Assembly (NCBI GenBank): GCA_964534175.1
Contig: CAZHNS010000002.1
Coordinates: 81,016 to 145,015, forward strand
Source: JAFGHJ01 sp964534175
GTDB lineage: Bacteria; Hydrothermota; UBA3072
Direction: 5' to 3'
Length of the DNA: 64,000 nucleotides
Shown here piece by piece: positions 35,260 to 44,683 of the stretch (position 1 is its first letter; every line of letters starts with the position of its first letter). The position numbers and the translations under genes are program-made. Under the pieces are notes generated by a model that was not told the origin of the DNA, did no database searches, and saw only the letters and a list, made by a program, of their open reading frames with translations.

Positions 35260-36367
35260 ATTGCGCAAAGCGGTCTGTCATTCCCGCTATATAGTCGCAA
35301 ATTACTCTTTCTTTTCCAAATTCCGGTATCGTTTTATGAAATTGAGGGGGGAGCTGATTTGTTTCCTTTATATAAATTGAGAAAAGAGCATCTATTATTC
35401 TTTTGGATTTCTCCTGCATTTTTATAACCTTGTAGTGCTGATACAAATTTTCCATTAAAAAATTTTTTAATTCACGATTTAGTTTTTCTAATTTTTCGGA
35501 GAATTTAACAAGAGGGGGACTTCCGTAAACATCCTTCAAGGTTTTTATTTTGTTCTCTTTTATATTATTTAGCGCTGTTTCGATTATATCTATTACTTCG
35601 ATTTTAATAAAATTCCTTATTGCCATGTATATCCTTTCCTGCTTGTCGAGTTTTGGGTCTGCCTTCTCGCAAATATCACTCCAGAGGGTAACTTCTCTTA
35701 ATTGTTCCAGATTTATATAGTTAGATTTTAGCCCATCGTCAAGGTCATGGGCATTGTATGCGATTTCATCGGCGACATTTGCTATCTGACCCTCAAGAGA
35801 AGCAGAAGAACTCACATCAAATTCATCTTTTATCGGATTGGGAGAATCGTAGTCGGTTTCGTGTTTAATTATTCCTTCTCTTGTCTCGTAACAGAGATTC
35901 AAGCCTCTGAATTTGCTATACCTGTGTTCAAGAACGTCTACCACCCGAAGACCCTGAACATTATGTTCAAATCCACCGTGGTCTTTCATAAGTTCGTTTA
36001 ATTTAGCTTCTCCGGCATGTCCAAAGGGAGTGTGTCCTATGTCATGAGCCAGACTTATTGCTTCAGTAAGGGATTCATTTAATCCTAAAGCCTTTGCAAT
36101 AGTTCTCGCGATTTGTTGAACCTCAAGCGCATGGGTCAGCCTCGTTCTGTAATAATCTCCCTCGTGATTTACAAACACCTGTGTTTTATATTCTAAACGC
36201 CTGAAAGCAGTAGAATGAATGATTCTGTCTCTATCCCGCATAAAATGAGTACGGTATTCTGGCGGAGATTCCTTGTATACTCTACCTTTGCTTTTCCCGG
36301 AAAAAACCGCGTAAGGAGCGAGAGTTTTTTCTTCGACTTCTTCAAGATGTTTTCTTAAATTTTTCAT
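35219..36367 (-). CDS. dgt: dGTPase-like deoxynucleotide triphosphohydrolase
   Basis: A 382-residue HD-domain enzyme. RDRDRIIHSTAFRRL (about residues 45-59) followed by HALEVQQIARTIAKALGLNE and the metal-binding HD in LAHDIGHTPFGHAGE are diagnostic of the dGTP triphosphohydrolase family, which cleaves dNTP to nucleoside and triphosphate and controls dNTP pools. The third metal ligand Asp is in DEIAYNAHDLDDG. It overlaps map by 26 nt upstream and the start of lptF downstream, so the operon is tightly coupled. Confidence 0.93.
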   Translation of the reverse strand: MKNLRKHLEEVEEKTLAPYAVFSGKSKGRVYKESPPEYRTHFMRDRDRIIHSTAFRRLEYKTQVFVNHEGDYYRTRLTHALEVQQIARTIAKALGLNESLTEAISLAHDIGHTPFGHAGEAKLNELMKDHGGFEHNVQGLRVVDVLEHRYSKFRGLNLCYETREGIIKHETDYDSPNPIKDEFDVSSSASLEGQIANVADEIAYNAHDLDDGLKSNYINLEQLREVTLWSDICEKADPKLDKQERIYMAIRNFIKIEVIDIIETALNNIKENKIKTLKDVYGSPPLVKFSEKLEKLNRELKNFLMENLYQHYKVIKMQEKSKRIIDALFSIYIKETNQLPPQFHKTIPEFGKERVICDYIAGMTDRFAQYEYERLFFPFKKM

Positions 36368-37118
36368 ATAAAGAAGATTTTGTTAAGATTTCGGGGCCTT
36401 CTTCTGATATTAGTATTGTGTGTTCAAAATGTGCTGAGGGTTTCCCATCTGCTGTAACCACTGTCCAATTGTCTCTCAGTATTTTAACTTCATAAGTTCC
36501 GGCGTTTATCATGGGTTCAATCGCGATTGTCATACCTTCTTTTAATCGGGGTCCGACTCCTTTATTCCCAAAGTTGGGAACGGGGGGGTCTTCGTGCAAT
36601 TTTTTGCCGACTCCATGACCCACAAAATCTCTCACCACATTAAACCCGGCACTTTCAGCTGTTTTTTGCACAGTATTCGATATGTCTCCTACCCTATTTT
36701 TTTTTGTCATTTTTCCTATCGCGTTATAAAGAGCCGTTTTTGTAACGCTTATTAGTTTTTCTGCTTCCCTTTTTAATTCACCAATACCAAAAGTGTAGGC
36801 GGCATCACTATAAAATCCATTGTATTTCACCCCCACATCGACACCTACAATATCTCCTTCCTCGATTATTCTTCTCCCTGGAATACCGTGAATAACAATC
36901 TCGTTAATAGATATACAGGAAGAAGCCGGAAATCCTCTATAGCCTTTAAATGCGGGAGTTGCTTTATTTTTCGTGATAAATTCTTCGATTATTCTATCCA
37001 GGTCTTTTGTTTTCATTCCTTTCCGGATAATATCGTTTATGTGCTCGAAAGTAAGGCTGAGAATTTTGGAAGCTTCTCTGATTCCTTTGATTTCTTTGCC
37101 GCTTTTGATGATTATCAT
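36342..37118 (-). CDS. map: Type I methionine aminopeptidase
   Basis: A 258-residue type I enzyme that removes N-terminal Met from new proteins. Metal ligands are recognisable: Asp in GVDVGVKYNGFYSDAA (two Asp), His in DFVGHGVGKKLHE, Glu in AIEPMINAG and Glu in HFEHTIL. It is the first gene of the map-dgt-lptF-lptG-yjbQ operon. The ATG at 37118 lies 6 nt past the -10 box of the promoter and has no Shine-Dalgarno sequence, so the operon mRNA is probably leaderless. Confidence 0.95.
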   Translation of the reverse strand: MIIIKSGKEIKGIREASKILSLTFEHINDIIRKGMKTKDLDRIIEEFITKNKATPAFKGYRGFPASSCISINEIVIHGIPGRRIIEEGDIVGVDVGVKYNGFYSDAAYTFGIGELKREAEKLISVTKTALYNAIGKMTKKNRVGDISNTVQKTAESAGFNVVRDFVGHGVGKKLHEDPPVPNFGNKGVGPRLKEGMTIAIEPMINAGTYEVKILRDNWTVVTADGKPSAHFEHTILISEEGPEILTKSSLYEKFKKTS

Positions 37119-37124
37119 AAAAAG

Positions 37125-37153
37125 ATAATAAATAGCTGCTTACTTTCTGTCAA
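37125..37153 (-). promoter_or_regulatory. Sigma-70 promoter for map operon (leaderless)
   Basis: TTGACA (37153-37148), 17-bp spacer, TATTAT (37130-37125), 6 nt to the map ATG. Confidence 0.8.
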
Positions 37154-37181
37154 GGTAATTGAACTTATTATTTTTACTATC

Positions 37182-37209
37182 TTGATTTTTTTCTGAAAAT
37201 TTGTATCAT
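37182..37209 (+). promoter_or_regulatory. Sigma-70 promoter for the 37216 gene (leaderless)
   Basis: TTGATT (37182-37187), 16-bp spacer, TATCAT (37204-37209), 6 nt to the ATG at 37216; divergent from the map promoter. Confidence 0.65.
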
Positions 37210-37215
37210 TATCAT

Positions 37216-37853
37216 ATGAATTTCCTGAGTTTTGTACCAATCGCAGGTGTAGNNNNNNNNNNGGATTAATTGCTTTATTGCTCTTTTTCCTTTTGATAAT
37301 GCGATTAAAGAACAGGAGAAAAAAAGTTCTTGTATGTCTTATTCACTTTCTTTTTGTAGTTATTTTCGCCCTTATATCCACTATTTTTATGCTTTTGTAT
37401 GCGGGTTTAAAAGGTTATGAGCATTTCACCTATAACAAACCTATTCTTTCTGTTGAGTGTTCCCTTAAGCAAGATGATTCCTTTGTTCTTAAATTCAGTC
37501 AATTAGATGATGAAGAACACCCGGCAAGTTTTTATCGTATTAAAGGACAGCAGTTTGTTATCGAGGGACACATAGTTAAATGGGAAAACTTTTTCGTGAC
37601 GGTTGGGATGAAACCTCTATACCAGGTTACGAGGTTAACCGGACGTTATATTTCAATTGATGACGAAAAAGAAAAGGAACGCAGTGTTTATGAAGTCGCG
37701 GAAGAAACCAGGGTATGGAGATGGTTGATGAAATATGGCGAAAAAATACCCGGTATCGACGCGGTTCAGGGTATTTCTTCTTTTAAAGACGCTGAAGAGG
37801 GTAAAAAACTAACAGTTTATATCACTCATAATTCATTTGTTATTAAGGAATAG
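37216..37853 (+). CDS. Membrane-anchored hypothetical protein, interrupted by an assembly gap
   Basis: The ATG at 37216 gives MNFLSFVPIAGV before the 10-N run at 37253-37262; the frame resumes with GLIALLLFFLLIMRLKNRRKK. Joining with a 1-nt overlap, or any gap of 3k+2 nt, keeps one frame of about 210 residues; exactly ten bases would not. Two helices (about 1-25 and 37-60) flank a basic loop, and the rest is a beta-rich domain with no recognised motif. I recall similar two-helix proteins loosely annotated as efflux pumps, without functional support. No Shine-Dalgarno sequence precedes the start. Confidence 0.7.
37253..37262. other. Assembly gap (10 N)
   Basis: Ten Ns inside the first helix of the membrane protein gene. 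The nominal length breaks the reading frame, so the true size differs. Confidence 0.95.
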
Positions 37854-37904
37854 AATAATTAAGTAGATAGAAGTTAGAAGCTGGAAGTTGGAATAAAATA
37901 ACAA

Positions 37905-37945
37905 AATAAAATCTTTGTGTTCTCTGTGTGCTCTGTGGTTAAATC
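37905..37945. repeat. CTCTGTG-type intergenic repeat
   Basis: TCTTTGTGTTCTCTGTGTGC followed by TCTGTGGTTAAAT, upstream of the 38004 promoter; near match to 28921-28973. Confidence 0.7.
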
Positions 37946-37957
37946 CTTTTAATCCCC

Positions 37958-37985
37958 TTGACTTTAAAATAAACCAAGTTATTCT
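37958..37985 (+). promoter_or_regulatory. Sigma-70 promoter for the 38004-44646 operon
   Basis: TTGACT (37958-37963), 16-bp spacer, TATTCT (37980-37985), then AAGGAG and the TTG start at 38004. Confidence 0.7.
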
Positions 37986-38003
37986 TTTCGAAAAGGAGCG
38001 CAA

Positions 38004-39410
38004 TTGAAAAGAATACGAATTTGGCTGCCAGTTTTACTTATATTAATAGGAATTGGCGTTATATTTTTTGTAAAAGGAGGTTTTTCTAAACCTAAAGAAG
38101 TCTTCTCCGGGGATTTTTTTGAAGAAGGCGCCAATACCGAATATTTAGGTATATACCTGAAAGGTCATAAAGTGGGTTATCTCGCGTCCAGAATCGATAC
38201 AGTTGAGAATGGCTACAGAGTTTACTCTAACACATACCTCAAGCTTTCTCCCATACCGGGTATAGAAAAGGAAGTCACCTACAGGGTCACTGCAAATACT
38301 GACCTTTCGTATAATCTTAAAGATTTTGAATTTTCAATGTTTTCAGATGACCAGTTGTTTGAGGCTAAAGGTGAAAGACATAACGGGAAACTTTTAATCG
38401 ATATGAATGTAGGGGGTCAAAAAAGAAAGAAAGAATATGAGATTAAATCTTCTTATATGCCGGCAACCATAGAGGGTTTGGTAAAGACCGGAAAAACAGG
38501 TAGATTTGAGTTCTTTGATCCCTCTATGCAGGCACTATTCGAAATAGAAGTCGAGAATTTAGGTAAAGATACATTAGAGGGAAAGCCGGTTACCAAGTAT
38601 AGTGTTATGCAATCGGGTATGCAGATGGTCTTCTGGATTTCGGATAAAGGCGAACTATTACGTTCCGATTCACCAATAGGGTTGGTTATGAAAAAAGAAG
38701 AAAGAATCGTAAAGGAAGATATCGAGACGGTTGGTTTCAAATTGTACGATTCCTATGCAATTAGAGTAAAAAATGAGATAAAAAACCCCCGCGGAATATC
38801 TATGCTGAAAATTCGCCTGGATTCTGTCGACCTAGCCGGCTTAAGGATAGAAGATGACAGGCAAAAACTTAATGGTAATGTTCTTACAATTAGAAAAATA
38901 AAACCCGGGGAATCAACGAAGATTCCTGAAAATGTAAAGGAATTTTTGAAAGCCACCGCTTTTATTCCCTCTGATGATGCGAAGATTAAAAAAATAGCGG
39001 AGGAGGTTGTAGGAGAAAAGGAAGGGATGGAAGCTGTCGAAAATATTATCTCCTATGTAGATAAAAAATTGACGGATAAACCTACATTTTCCATTCCAAA
39101 TGCTCTCGATGCTCTGGAATCCGGAGAGGGTGATTGTAATGAACATTCGGCTCTCGCGGTTGCACTACTTCGAGCTGAAGGTATTCCCTCACGAGTTGAA
39201 GTAGGACTCGTTTATGTTGGCGGAGCTTTCTATTATCATGCCTGGGTAGGGGTTTATCTGGGAGGAAAATGGATTTCATCCGATCCGACTTTCGGTCAGG
39301 TGATAGCTGATCCCACTCATGTAAAATTAGAATATGGAGGATTTGAGAATCAGGCTAAGCTCTATAGAGTTATAAATAAACTTCAGATTTCTGTTTTAGA
39401 TTATGATTGA
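38004..39410 (+). CDS. Membrane-anchored transglutaminase-like protein
   Basis: A 468-residue protein starting at TTG behind AAGGAG. One N-terminal helix (about 8-25) anchors it, with a beta-rich region (30-290) and a C-terminal transglutaminase-like domain (about 320-450). The cysteine-protease-like triad is visible: Cys in EGDCNEHSAL, His in YYHAWVGV and Asp in SSDPTFGQ. Such domains act as proteases, amidases or crosslinkers in the envelope; the specific reaction is unknown. Its stop overlaps the ABC ATPase start by 8 nt, so the two may form a functional pair. Confidence 0.8.
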   Translation: MKRIRIWLPVLLILIGIGVIFFVKGGFSKPKEVFSGDFFEEGANTEYLGIYLKGHKVGYLASRIDTVENGYRVYSNTYLKLSPIPGIEKEVTYRVTANTDLSYNLKDFEFSMFSDDQLFEAKGERHNGKLLIDMNVGGQKRKKEYEIKSSYMPATIEGLVKTGKTGRFEFFDPSMQALFEIEVENLGKDTLEGKPVTKYSVMQSGMQMVFWISDKGELLRSDSPIGLVMKKEERIVKEDIETVGFKLYDSYAIRVKNEIKNPRGISMLKIRLDSVDLAGLRIEDDRQKLNGNVLTIRKIKPGESTKIPENVKEFLKATAFIPSDDAKIKKIAEEVVGEKEGMEAVENIISYVDKKLTDKPTFSIPNALDALESGEGDCNEHSALAVALLRAEGIPSRVEVGLVYVGGAFYYHAWVGVYLGGKWISSDPTFGQVIADPTHVKLEYGGFENQAKLYRVINKLQISVLDYD

Positions 39411-40140
39411 ACTTAAAAATCTTTCCAAAAGTTATGGAAAGGTCAGAGCGGTAAACGATTTAAACTTAGTGATTTCTCCGGGCGAATTATTTACATTTTT
39501 AGGACCAAATGGCGCTGGCAAGACTACAACTGTTAAAATGATCACAGGGCTTATATTGCCCACCGAGGGAGAAATTTTTATAAAAGGAATAGATCTTCTA
39601 AAAGAACCTGAGAAGGCCAAAAGGGTAATTGCATACATTCCTGACGAACCTTTTCTTTACCCTGAGTTAACCGGAAGGGAATTTATATTTTTCGTATCAA
39701 GGCTTTATGAATTAGAAAAGAAAACTATTGAAAAAAGAATGGAGCGGTTATTAAAGGATTTCGGAGTAGAAAAATGGATAGATTTTCCATCTTCCGAATA
39801 TTCACACGGTATGAGACAAAAAGTAATATTTATGCAGGCATTAATTCACAATCCGGACGTTATAGTCATAGATGAACCAATGGTAGGATTGGATCCCATT
39901 TCCGCAAGAACGGTGAAAAAATTATTAAGGGAGAGGGTTTCCTCTGGTGCTTCCGTTTTTATGTCAACACATTCCCTTCCGCTTGCAGAAGAAATATCGG
40001 ACAGAGTCGGAGTAATCGACAATGGTGTTTTGATTGAAACAGGAAAAGTTTCAGAGCTTAAAGAAAGTAGGGGAAAAACTTATACGTCTTTAGAAGAAGT
40101 TTATTTCAAACTTACAGAGGAGGAAAAAAGTGTCGTGTAG
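39403..40140 (+). CDS. ABC transporter ATP-binding protein
   Basis: A 245-residue ABC ATPase with Walker A GPNGAGKT (34-41), signature YSHGMRQK (variant of LSGGQ), Walker B VIVIDEP and the switch His in STHSLPLAEE. The C-terminal SLEEVYFKLTEE is common in ABC-2 exporter ATPases. No permease gene is adjacent, so the membrane partner is elsewhere or the preceding protein substitutes for it (speculative). It overlaps the transglutaminase-like gene by 8 nt and purN by 11 nt. Confidence 0.9.
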   Translation: MIELKNLSKSYGKVRAVNDLNLVISPGELFTFLGPNGAGKTTTVKMITGLILPTEGEIFIKGIDLLKEPEKAKRVIAYIPDEPFLYPELTGREFIFFVSRLYELEKKTIEKRMERLLKDFGVEKWIDFPSSEYSHGMRQKVIFMQALIHNPDVIVIDEPMVGLDPISARTVKKLLRERVSSGASVFMSTHSLPLAEEISDRVGVIDNGVLIETGKVSELKESRGKTYTSLEEVYFKLTEEEKSVV

Positions 40141-40756
40141 AGTAGGCGTTTTAGTTTCCGGCAGAGGTTCTAATCTTCAATCTATTATAGATAAATGCAT
40201 GTCCGGAGAGATAGAAGCAGAAGTAGCTGTTGTTCTTTCGGATAATAAGGAAGCTTACGCGCTCGAGAGGGCAAAAAAAGCAGGAATAGAAGCATATTAT
40301 ATCGATCCCGAAGCGGGGAAACCAGTATTAATAGGTAAGGCTGAAGATAATTATATCGACGCTTTAAATAAGCACAAAGTCGACCTTGTCTGTCTGGCAG
40401 GATTTATGAGGATAGTAAAGGAAAAGATGATATCAGAGTTTAAGTGGAAAATGATGAACATTCATCCATCACTTTTACCATCTTTCAAAGGCCTCCATGT
40501 TCAGAAAAAAGCTTTAGATTATGGGGTTCGTTTTGCTGGTGCTACTGTTCATTTTGTTACGGGAGATGTAGACGGAGGGCCTATAATCTTGCAGGCGGTG
40601 GTTCCGGTTTACCAGGATGATAACGAAGAGACTCTTTCTGACCGTATACTGAAAGAAGAGCACAGGATTTATCCTGAATCTATAGATCTTTTTTCAAAGA
40701 ATAAATTAAAAATCAAAGACAATAGAGTATTTATTGAGGGAGCTAATGGAGAATAA
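40130..40756 (+). CDS. purN: Phosphoribosylglycinamide formyltransferase
   Basis: A 208-residue GART enzyme that formylates GAR with 10-formyl-tetrahydrofolate in purine synthesis. VLVSGRGSNLQ (phosphate-binding loop, residues 7-17), MNIHPSLLPSF with catalytic Asn and His, and the Asp of GDVDGGPII are all present. The start is GTG at 40130 preceded by GAGGAGG and overlapping the ABC gene by 11 nt. It is the only purine gene here, separated from the rest of the pathway. Confidence 0.95.
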   Translation: MSCRVGVLVSGRGSNLQSIIDKCMSGEIEAEVAVVLSDNKEAYALERAKKAGIEAYYIDPEAGKPVLIGKAEDNYIDALNKHKVDLVCLAGFMRIVKEKMISEFKWKMMNIHPSLLPSFKGLHVQKKALDYGVRFAGATVHFVTGDVDGGPIILQAVVPVYQDDNEETLSDRILKEEHRIYPESIDLFSKNKLKIKDNRVFIEGANGE

Positions 40757-41744
40757 AATAAAAATTGGTTTGGTGGGAGCCGGTGCAGTCGCACAAATCG
40801 GTTATTTGCCGGTAATTGCAGAAAGAAAAGATCTTGTTCTCGAAGCAGTTTCCGAATCAAACAGTGAAAAGGTAGAAATTCTTTCGAGAATGTATAAAAT
40901 AAAAAAGATATTTGTGGATTATGAAAAAATGCTGCAGGATTCAGAAATTGATGCGGTAATTATAGCTACACCTAATTATCTGCATACCCCCATGGCTATT
41001 TCTGCGATTGAGTATGGAAAAAATGTCCTCTGTGAGATGCCGCTTGGGCTAGACGCAAAGGAAGTGAAACGCCTGGGAGAAGTTGTCGATTCCTCTAAGC
41101 TCACTTTAATGCCTGCTTTCAATGGAAGATTTCGCCCTGATGTTGAAATTTTAAAAGATCTTGTTTTCGGGGGAGAATTAGGCAAACTCTCCTTTGCAAA
41201 GGCGGGATGGCTTAAATCCCTGCACGAAGAACATCTTGATGGATGGAGAAGAGATCCTTTGAAATCGGGAGGTGGAGCTATAATGACTTTAGGGGTTCAG
41301 ATTCTTGGTTACGTTACTTATCTTTTCGGGTCTGATGTCTCTTCGGTTATTGCCGGGTTTCATACCACTGATAAAATTGAAGATTCCGGAATAATATTTC
41401 TACGTTATCAAGATGGAAAATATCTTTTGCTCGAAGTAGGCTGGACGCTGCTTTTTGAGAAGGATTTTACTTACTTTAACCTTTATGGAAGTGACGGTGT
41501 GGGTCTTTTGAATCCCCTTAAGATAAAAAAGCTGGAGGATAATAAAGTTAAGGACATTACTCCGATTAATATTCCCAAACATCCCGTAAAAGCTTCTTAC
41601 CATGGTCTCATCGATTATTTTGTAAATGCTATAAGAGAAAAGAATGTAGAGGAAAACAGCTGGAAAGACGCTTATAAGATTGCTAGAATCGTCGATGCTG
41701 CTTACAGATCTGCTGAGGAGAAAAAAGAAATTCATCTGGATTGA
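40746..41744 (+). CDS. Gfo/Idh/MocA family NAD(P)-dependent oxidoreductase
   Basis: A 332-residue protein with an N-terminal Rossmann domain (GLVGAGAVAQIGYLP, residues 8-22) and the conserved IATPNYLH...GKNVLCEMPLG segment, in which the usual catalytic EKP is EMP. The missing Lys could lower or change activity. The C-terminal half is the alpha/beta sheet substrate domain. Family members oxidise sugars or inositols or reduce biliverdin; the substrate is unknown. The ATG at 40746 overlaps purN by 11 nt and has GAGGGAG upstream. Confidence 0.85.
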   Translation: MENKIKIGLVGAGAVAQIGYLPVIAERKDLVLEAVSESNSEKVEILSRMYKIKKIFVDYEKMLQDSEIDAVIIATPNYLHTPMAISAIEYGKNVLCEMPLGLDAKEVKRLGEVVDSSKLTLMPAFNGRFRPDVEILKDLVFGGELGKLSFAKAGWLKSLHEEHLDGWRRDPLKSGGGAIMTLGVQILGYVTYLFGSDVSSVIAGFHTTDKIEDSGIIFLRYQDGKYLLLEVGWTLLFEKDFTYFNLYGSDGVGLLNPLKIKKLEDNKVKDITPINIPKHPVKASYHGLIDYFVNAIREKNVEENSWKDAYKIARIVDAAYRSAEEKKEIHLD

Positions 41745-43279
41745 GTTTCTTTTCTGTCATGTTTAAATTCTACTACTGGTTTAAGAAAATCCCTGGCATC
41801 TATGCACTGCCGGTCTTAGGCGGATTCTGTCTGACACTTTCGTTTGCGCCCTTTAATCTTTCCATTCTTGCCTGGTTTGCTTTTATTCCGTTGTTTTACT
41901 CTCTCCGAGACGGGAAATATCCTTTCCTTAAGGGTTTTATTATGGGATTTGCTTTTTTATCTACACTTCTTTACTGGGTTGCATTCTCGGATGTGGTAGA
42001 GGGTACAATTGTTCCGCTTGTAGTGTTAGGATCTTTTCTTTTGGTTCTATATCTTTCTTTATTCTTTGGTTTTTCGGGTATTTTATATGATAAATTAAAT
42101 AAAAGAGGGCATGTCTATTTATTCCCGATCGTTTTTGCAGGATTCGAATTCCTGAGGAGTCTTTCTTCTGTTTGGGGCTTTACCTGGGGCTCGATTGGTT
42201 TCTCTCAGAGTAATTTAATTCATCTGATCCAGTTTGCTTCTATTGGCGGCTTGCCGCTTGTTACTTTGTGGGTACTCTTTTTGAATATATTGTTATATCT
42301 ATTTTTTAAGAGTTTAAATGAAAAAAAGAACGATAAAACAATTTACTTAATTTCTTTTCTTTCTTTACTAATTATTCCCTTTGTGTATTCAGAAATTATA
42401 CTTCATAAAGGTACTTCATCTGCAGAATACAAAACCATTGGAGTAATACAGCCCAATGTTTTACCATCAGATAAAAGAAAAAGAGGCCTTGATAGATTGA
42501 TAAAAATAAAAAATATTATTGAAAAATGCCCTGAAGCCGATTTATACGTATTATCGGAAACCGCTTCCCCTTTCCCGATTTCCTACAACTATACGGCAGA
42601 AAGCTTTTTCCGCAATATCGCAAAACAAAAGAATACCACTATCATTACCGGGACGATAGATTATGAACAACAAGAAGGGAAAGTAAAATATTTTAATACG
42701 GCATCTATCGTAGATTCATCCGGCATTAGAGGTATCTATAAAAAAATCTTCCTTGTACCCTTTGTTGAGAGACTGCCATTCGATGACGTACGTCCGAATT
42801 TGAAGAAGATTAATTTAGGACAGGGTAACTTCACTCCTGGCTCAGAATTTACCGTATTTGAAATTAATGGTATGAAATTTTCCGTTTACATTTGTTATGA
42901 GGCAATCTTTTCTCAACTGATAAGAGAGTTCGTAAAAGGTGGAGCTAAAATGCTTGTGAACATAACCGAAGACGGTTGGTTTGGCAAAACATCCGGGCCT
43001 TACCAGCACGCTCAAATGGCTGCTTTTCAAGCGATAATATTCAGAAGGGCTGTTGTAAGGTCTGCAAATACTGGTGTTTCCTTTATAAGCGATCCCTATG
43101 GTAGAATCATAAAGAAAACCCGGATTTTCATCGAGGACTGCATTGTTTGTGAAGTTCCTCTTTTAGAAGGTAAAACCGTATATGCGAGAATAGGTAATAC
43201 TTTTGGATGGACTTTTTTGTTGTTTATTTTACTGTTTATTGTATCGGAACCTTTAATAAGGAAAAATAAGAAAAGATGA
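41741..43279 (+). CDS. lnt: Apolipoprotein N-acyltransferase
   Basis: A 512-residue inner-membrane enzyme that adds the third acyl chain to lipoproteins. Six or so N-terminal helices precede a C-terminal nitrilase domain with triad Glu273 (LSETAS), Lys335 (YKKIFLVPF) and Cys385 (YICYEAIF), at nearly the same positions as the E. coli triad. It fits the many lipoproteins in this window and supports a diderm envelope. The start is TTG at 41741 overlapping the previous stop; an ATG at 41759 is possible. Confidence 0.93.
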   Translation: MSFFSVMFKFYYWFKKIPGIYALPVLGGFCLTLSFAPFNLSILAWFAFIPLFYSLRDGKYPFLKGFIMGFAFLSTLLYWVAFSDVVEGTIVPLVVLGSFLLVLYLSLFFGFSGILYDKLNKRGHVYLFPIVFAGFEFLRSLSSVWGFTWGSIGFSQSNLIHLIQFASIGGLPLVTLWVLFLNILLYLFFKSLNEKKNDKTIYLISFLSLLIIPFVYSEIILHKGTSSAEYKTIGVIQPNVLPSDKRKRGLDRLIKIKNIIEKCPEADLYVLSETASPFPISYNYTAESFFRNIAKQKNTTIITGTIDYEQQEGKVKYFNTASIVDSSGIRGIYKKIFLVPFVERLPFDDVRPNLKKINLGQGNFTPGSEFTVFEINGMKFSVYICYEAIFSQLIREFVKGGAKMLVNITEDGWFGKTSGPYQHAQMAAFQAIIFRRAVVRSANTGVSFISDPYGRIIKKTRIFIEDCIVCEVPLLEGKTVYARIGNTFGWTFLLFILLFIVSEPLIRKNKKR

Positions 43280-44646
43280 TAAAGAGACAAAATCTTGAGA
43301 GTCTTCTTAAAAAAATAAAACCTTTAAAAAAGATAAAAGAATACGCCGAAAAAGCAAACAAAAAAGTCTATCTTGTCGGGGGAATGCTAAGAGATCTTCT
43401 GCTTGGTTTTGAAATATGCGATATAGATATTGCAATAAGCGGTAAGGGGCAAGATTTTGCAAAAGTTCTGGGTAATTATTTTCGTTTAAAAAAGGGTCTG
43501 GATGAGTTTAGAGTAACCAGCGAAGACGTTAGTATCGACGTATTAGGACTTGGTTCCACGGAAATTTTAGAAGATCTTGGAAGAAGAGATTTCACAATAA
43601 ACGCAATGGCTTACAATCTTCTTGATAAACGTTTTATCGACCCTTTTAACGGTGTTAAAGACCTTGAAAATGGAATAATCAGGACTATGGGGAGAAAGAA
43701 TATCGTGGAAGATAGTTGTAGAATCCTACGAGGCCTGCGTTTTAGAGCATATCTTGGTTTTGAAATTGAGGAAAACACCACAAATTTATTTAATGAGTAT
43801 TCAGACAAGCTCCGCACGATTGCTCCGGAACGTATCCATTTTGAGTTGACATCACTTTTTCGTGCTGATAAGGCTCACCTTGCTGTGGTTCCCGAAATTT
43901 TCGATAAAATATTTCCCGGTTTCTTGAGAATGAAAGAAATTAAAGGAGGAAAAATTTCAGAAAATCTTTTAGAACATTCAATATTAACTCTGGAAAAAAT
44001 GGATACTCTTTTTAAAGATTTCTCTATCTTTGGTGCTCATAAGAAGAAGATAGAAACTTATTATTCAGAAAATAAGATGGGACTAAAAATGGCTGCTCTT
44101 TTACATGATATTAAGAAGCCTGATGCGATGGAAGTCAACGGAGACGAGGTTCATTTTTACGGACATGATAAAATGGCTTCCGACTGGTTTAAAAAGATTG
44201 GTAAGGAGTTGAAGTTTTCTACCGGGGAAAGAAATTATATTTCTAAGCTAATCCTACATCATATGTGGATTCACCTTCTTGCTGCGCAGCAGGAAATAAC
44301 AGAAAAAGCTAAAAGAAGATTGTGTTTCGAATTGGGTCCGGATATAATAGGATTAGCCTTGCTTTCGAGTACAGATCAGGCAGCAACAACCGGAACAATA
44401 GATCCACACTTAACAGATGTGTGCAAGGATATCATTGGTTATTATTTTTCAATGAAAGACGAAGTGGAAGAACCTTTACTAATGGGCCGCGACCTTATTG
44501 AAAATTTTAATCTAAAGCCCAGCCCTGTATTCGGTGAGATTTTAAGCAAAGTGCAAATGGCTTACGAAGAAGGTAGAATTAAGACAAAACAAGAGGCTCT
44601 TGAATTTGTCAAGAAGAATATAAAGGGACTTGACATAAAAGAGTGA
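43276..44646 (+). CDS. cca: CCA tRNA nucleotidyltransferase with HD domain
   Basis: A 456-residue class II tRNA nucleotidyltransferase/poly(A) polymerase family protein. YLVGGMLRDLLLG (34-46), the metal-binding pair in CDIDIAISG, RRDFTINAMAYN and RILRGLRFRAYLGF define the polymerase head. An HD domain follows (LLHDIKKPDAMEV) with HHMWIHL. It adds or repairs the 3' CCA end of tRNAs; whether it adds all three bases or only part cannot be told by eye. The ATG overlaps the lnt stop. Confidence 0.9.
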   Translation: MIKRQNLESLLKKIKPLKKIKEYAEKANKKVYLVGGMLRDLLLGFEICDIDIAISGKGQDFAKVLGNYFRLKKGLDEFRVTSEDVSIDVLGLGSTEILEDLGRRDFTINAMAYNLLDKRFIDPFNGVKDLENGIIRTMGRKNIVEDSCRILRGLRFRAYLGFEIEENTTNLFNEYSDKLRTIAPERIHFELTSLFRADKAHLAVVPEIFDKIFPGFLRMKEIKGGKISENLLEHSILTLEKMDTLFKDFSIFGAHKKKIETYYSENKMGLKMAALLHDIKKPDAMEVNGDEVHFYGHDKMASDWFKKIGKELKFSTGERNYISKLILHHMWIHLLAAQQEITEKAKRRLCFELGPDIIGLALLSSTDQAATTGTIDPHLTDVCKDIIGYYFSMKDEVEEPLLMGRDLIENFNLKPSPVFGEILSKVQMAYEEGRIKTKQEALEFVKKNIKGLDIKE

Positions 44647-44683
44647 TGAAATATCTTGAAATAAGGAAAGGAGGAATAAGCGA

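Noticed and set aside
42139..42153. AGGATTCGAATTCCT resembling a tRNA T-arm
   Set aside because: It lies within the conserved lnt coding frame and no acceptor or anticodon arm can be folded.
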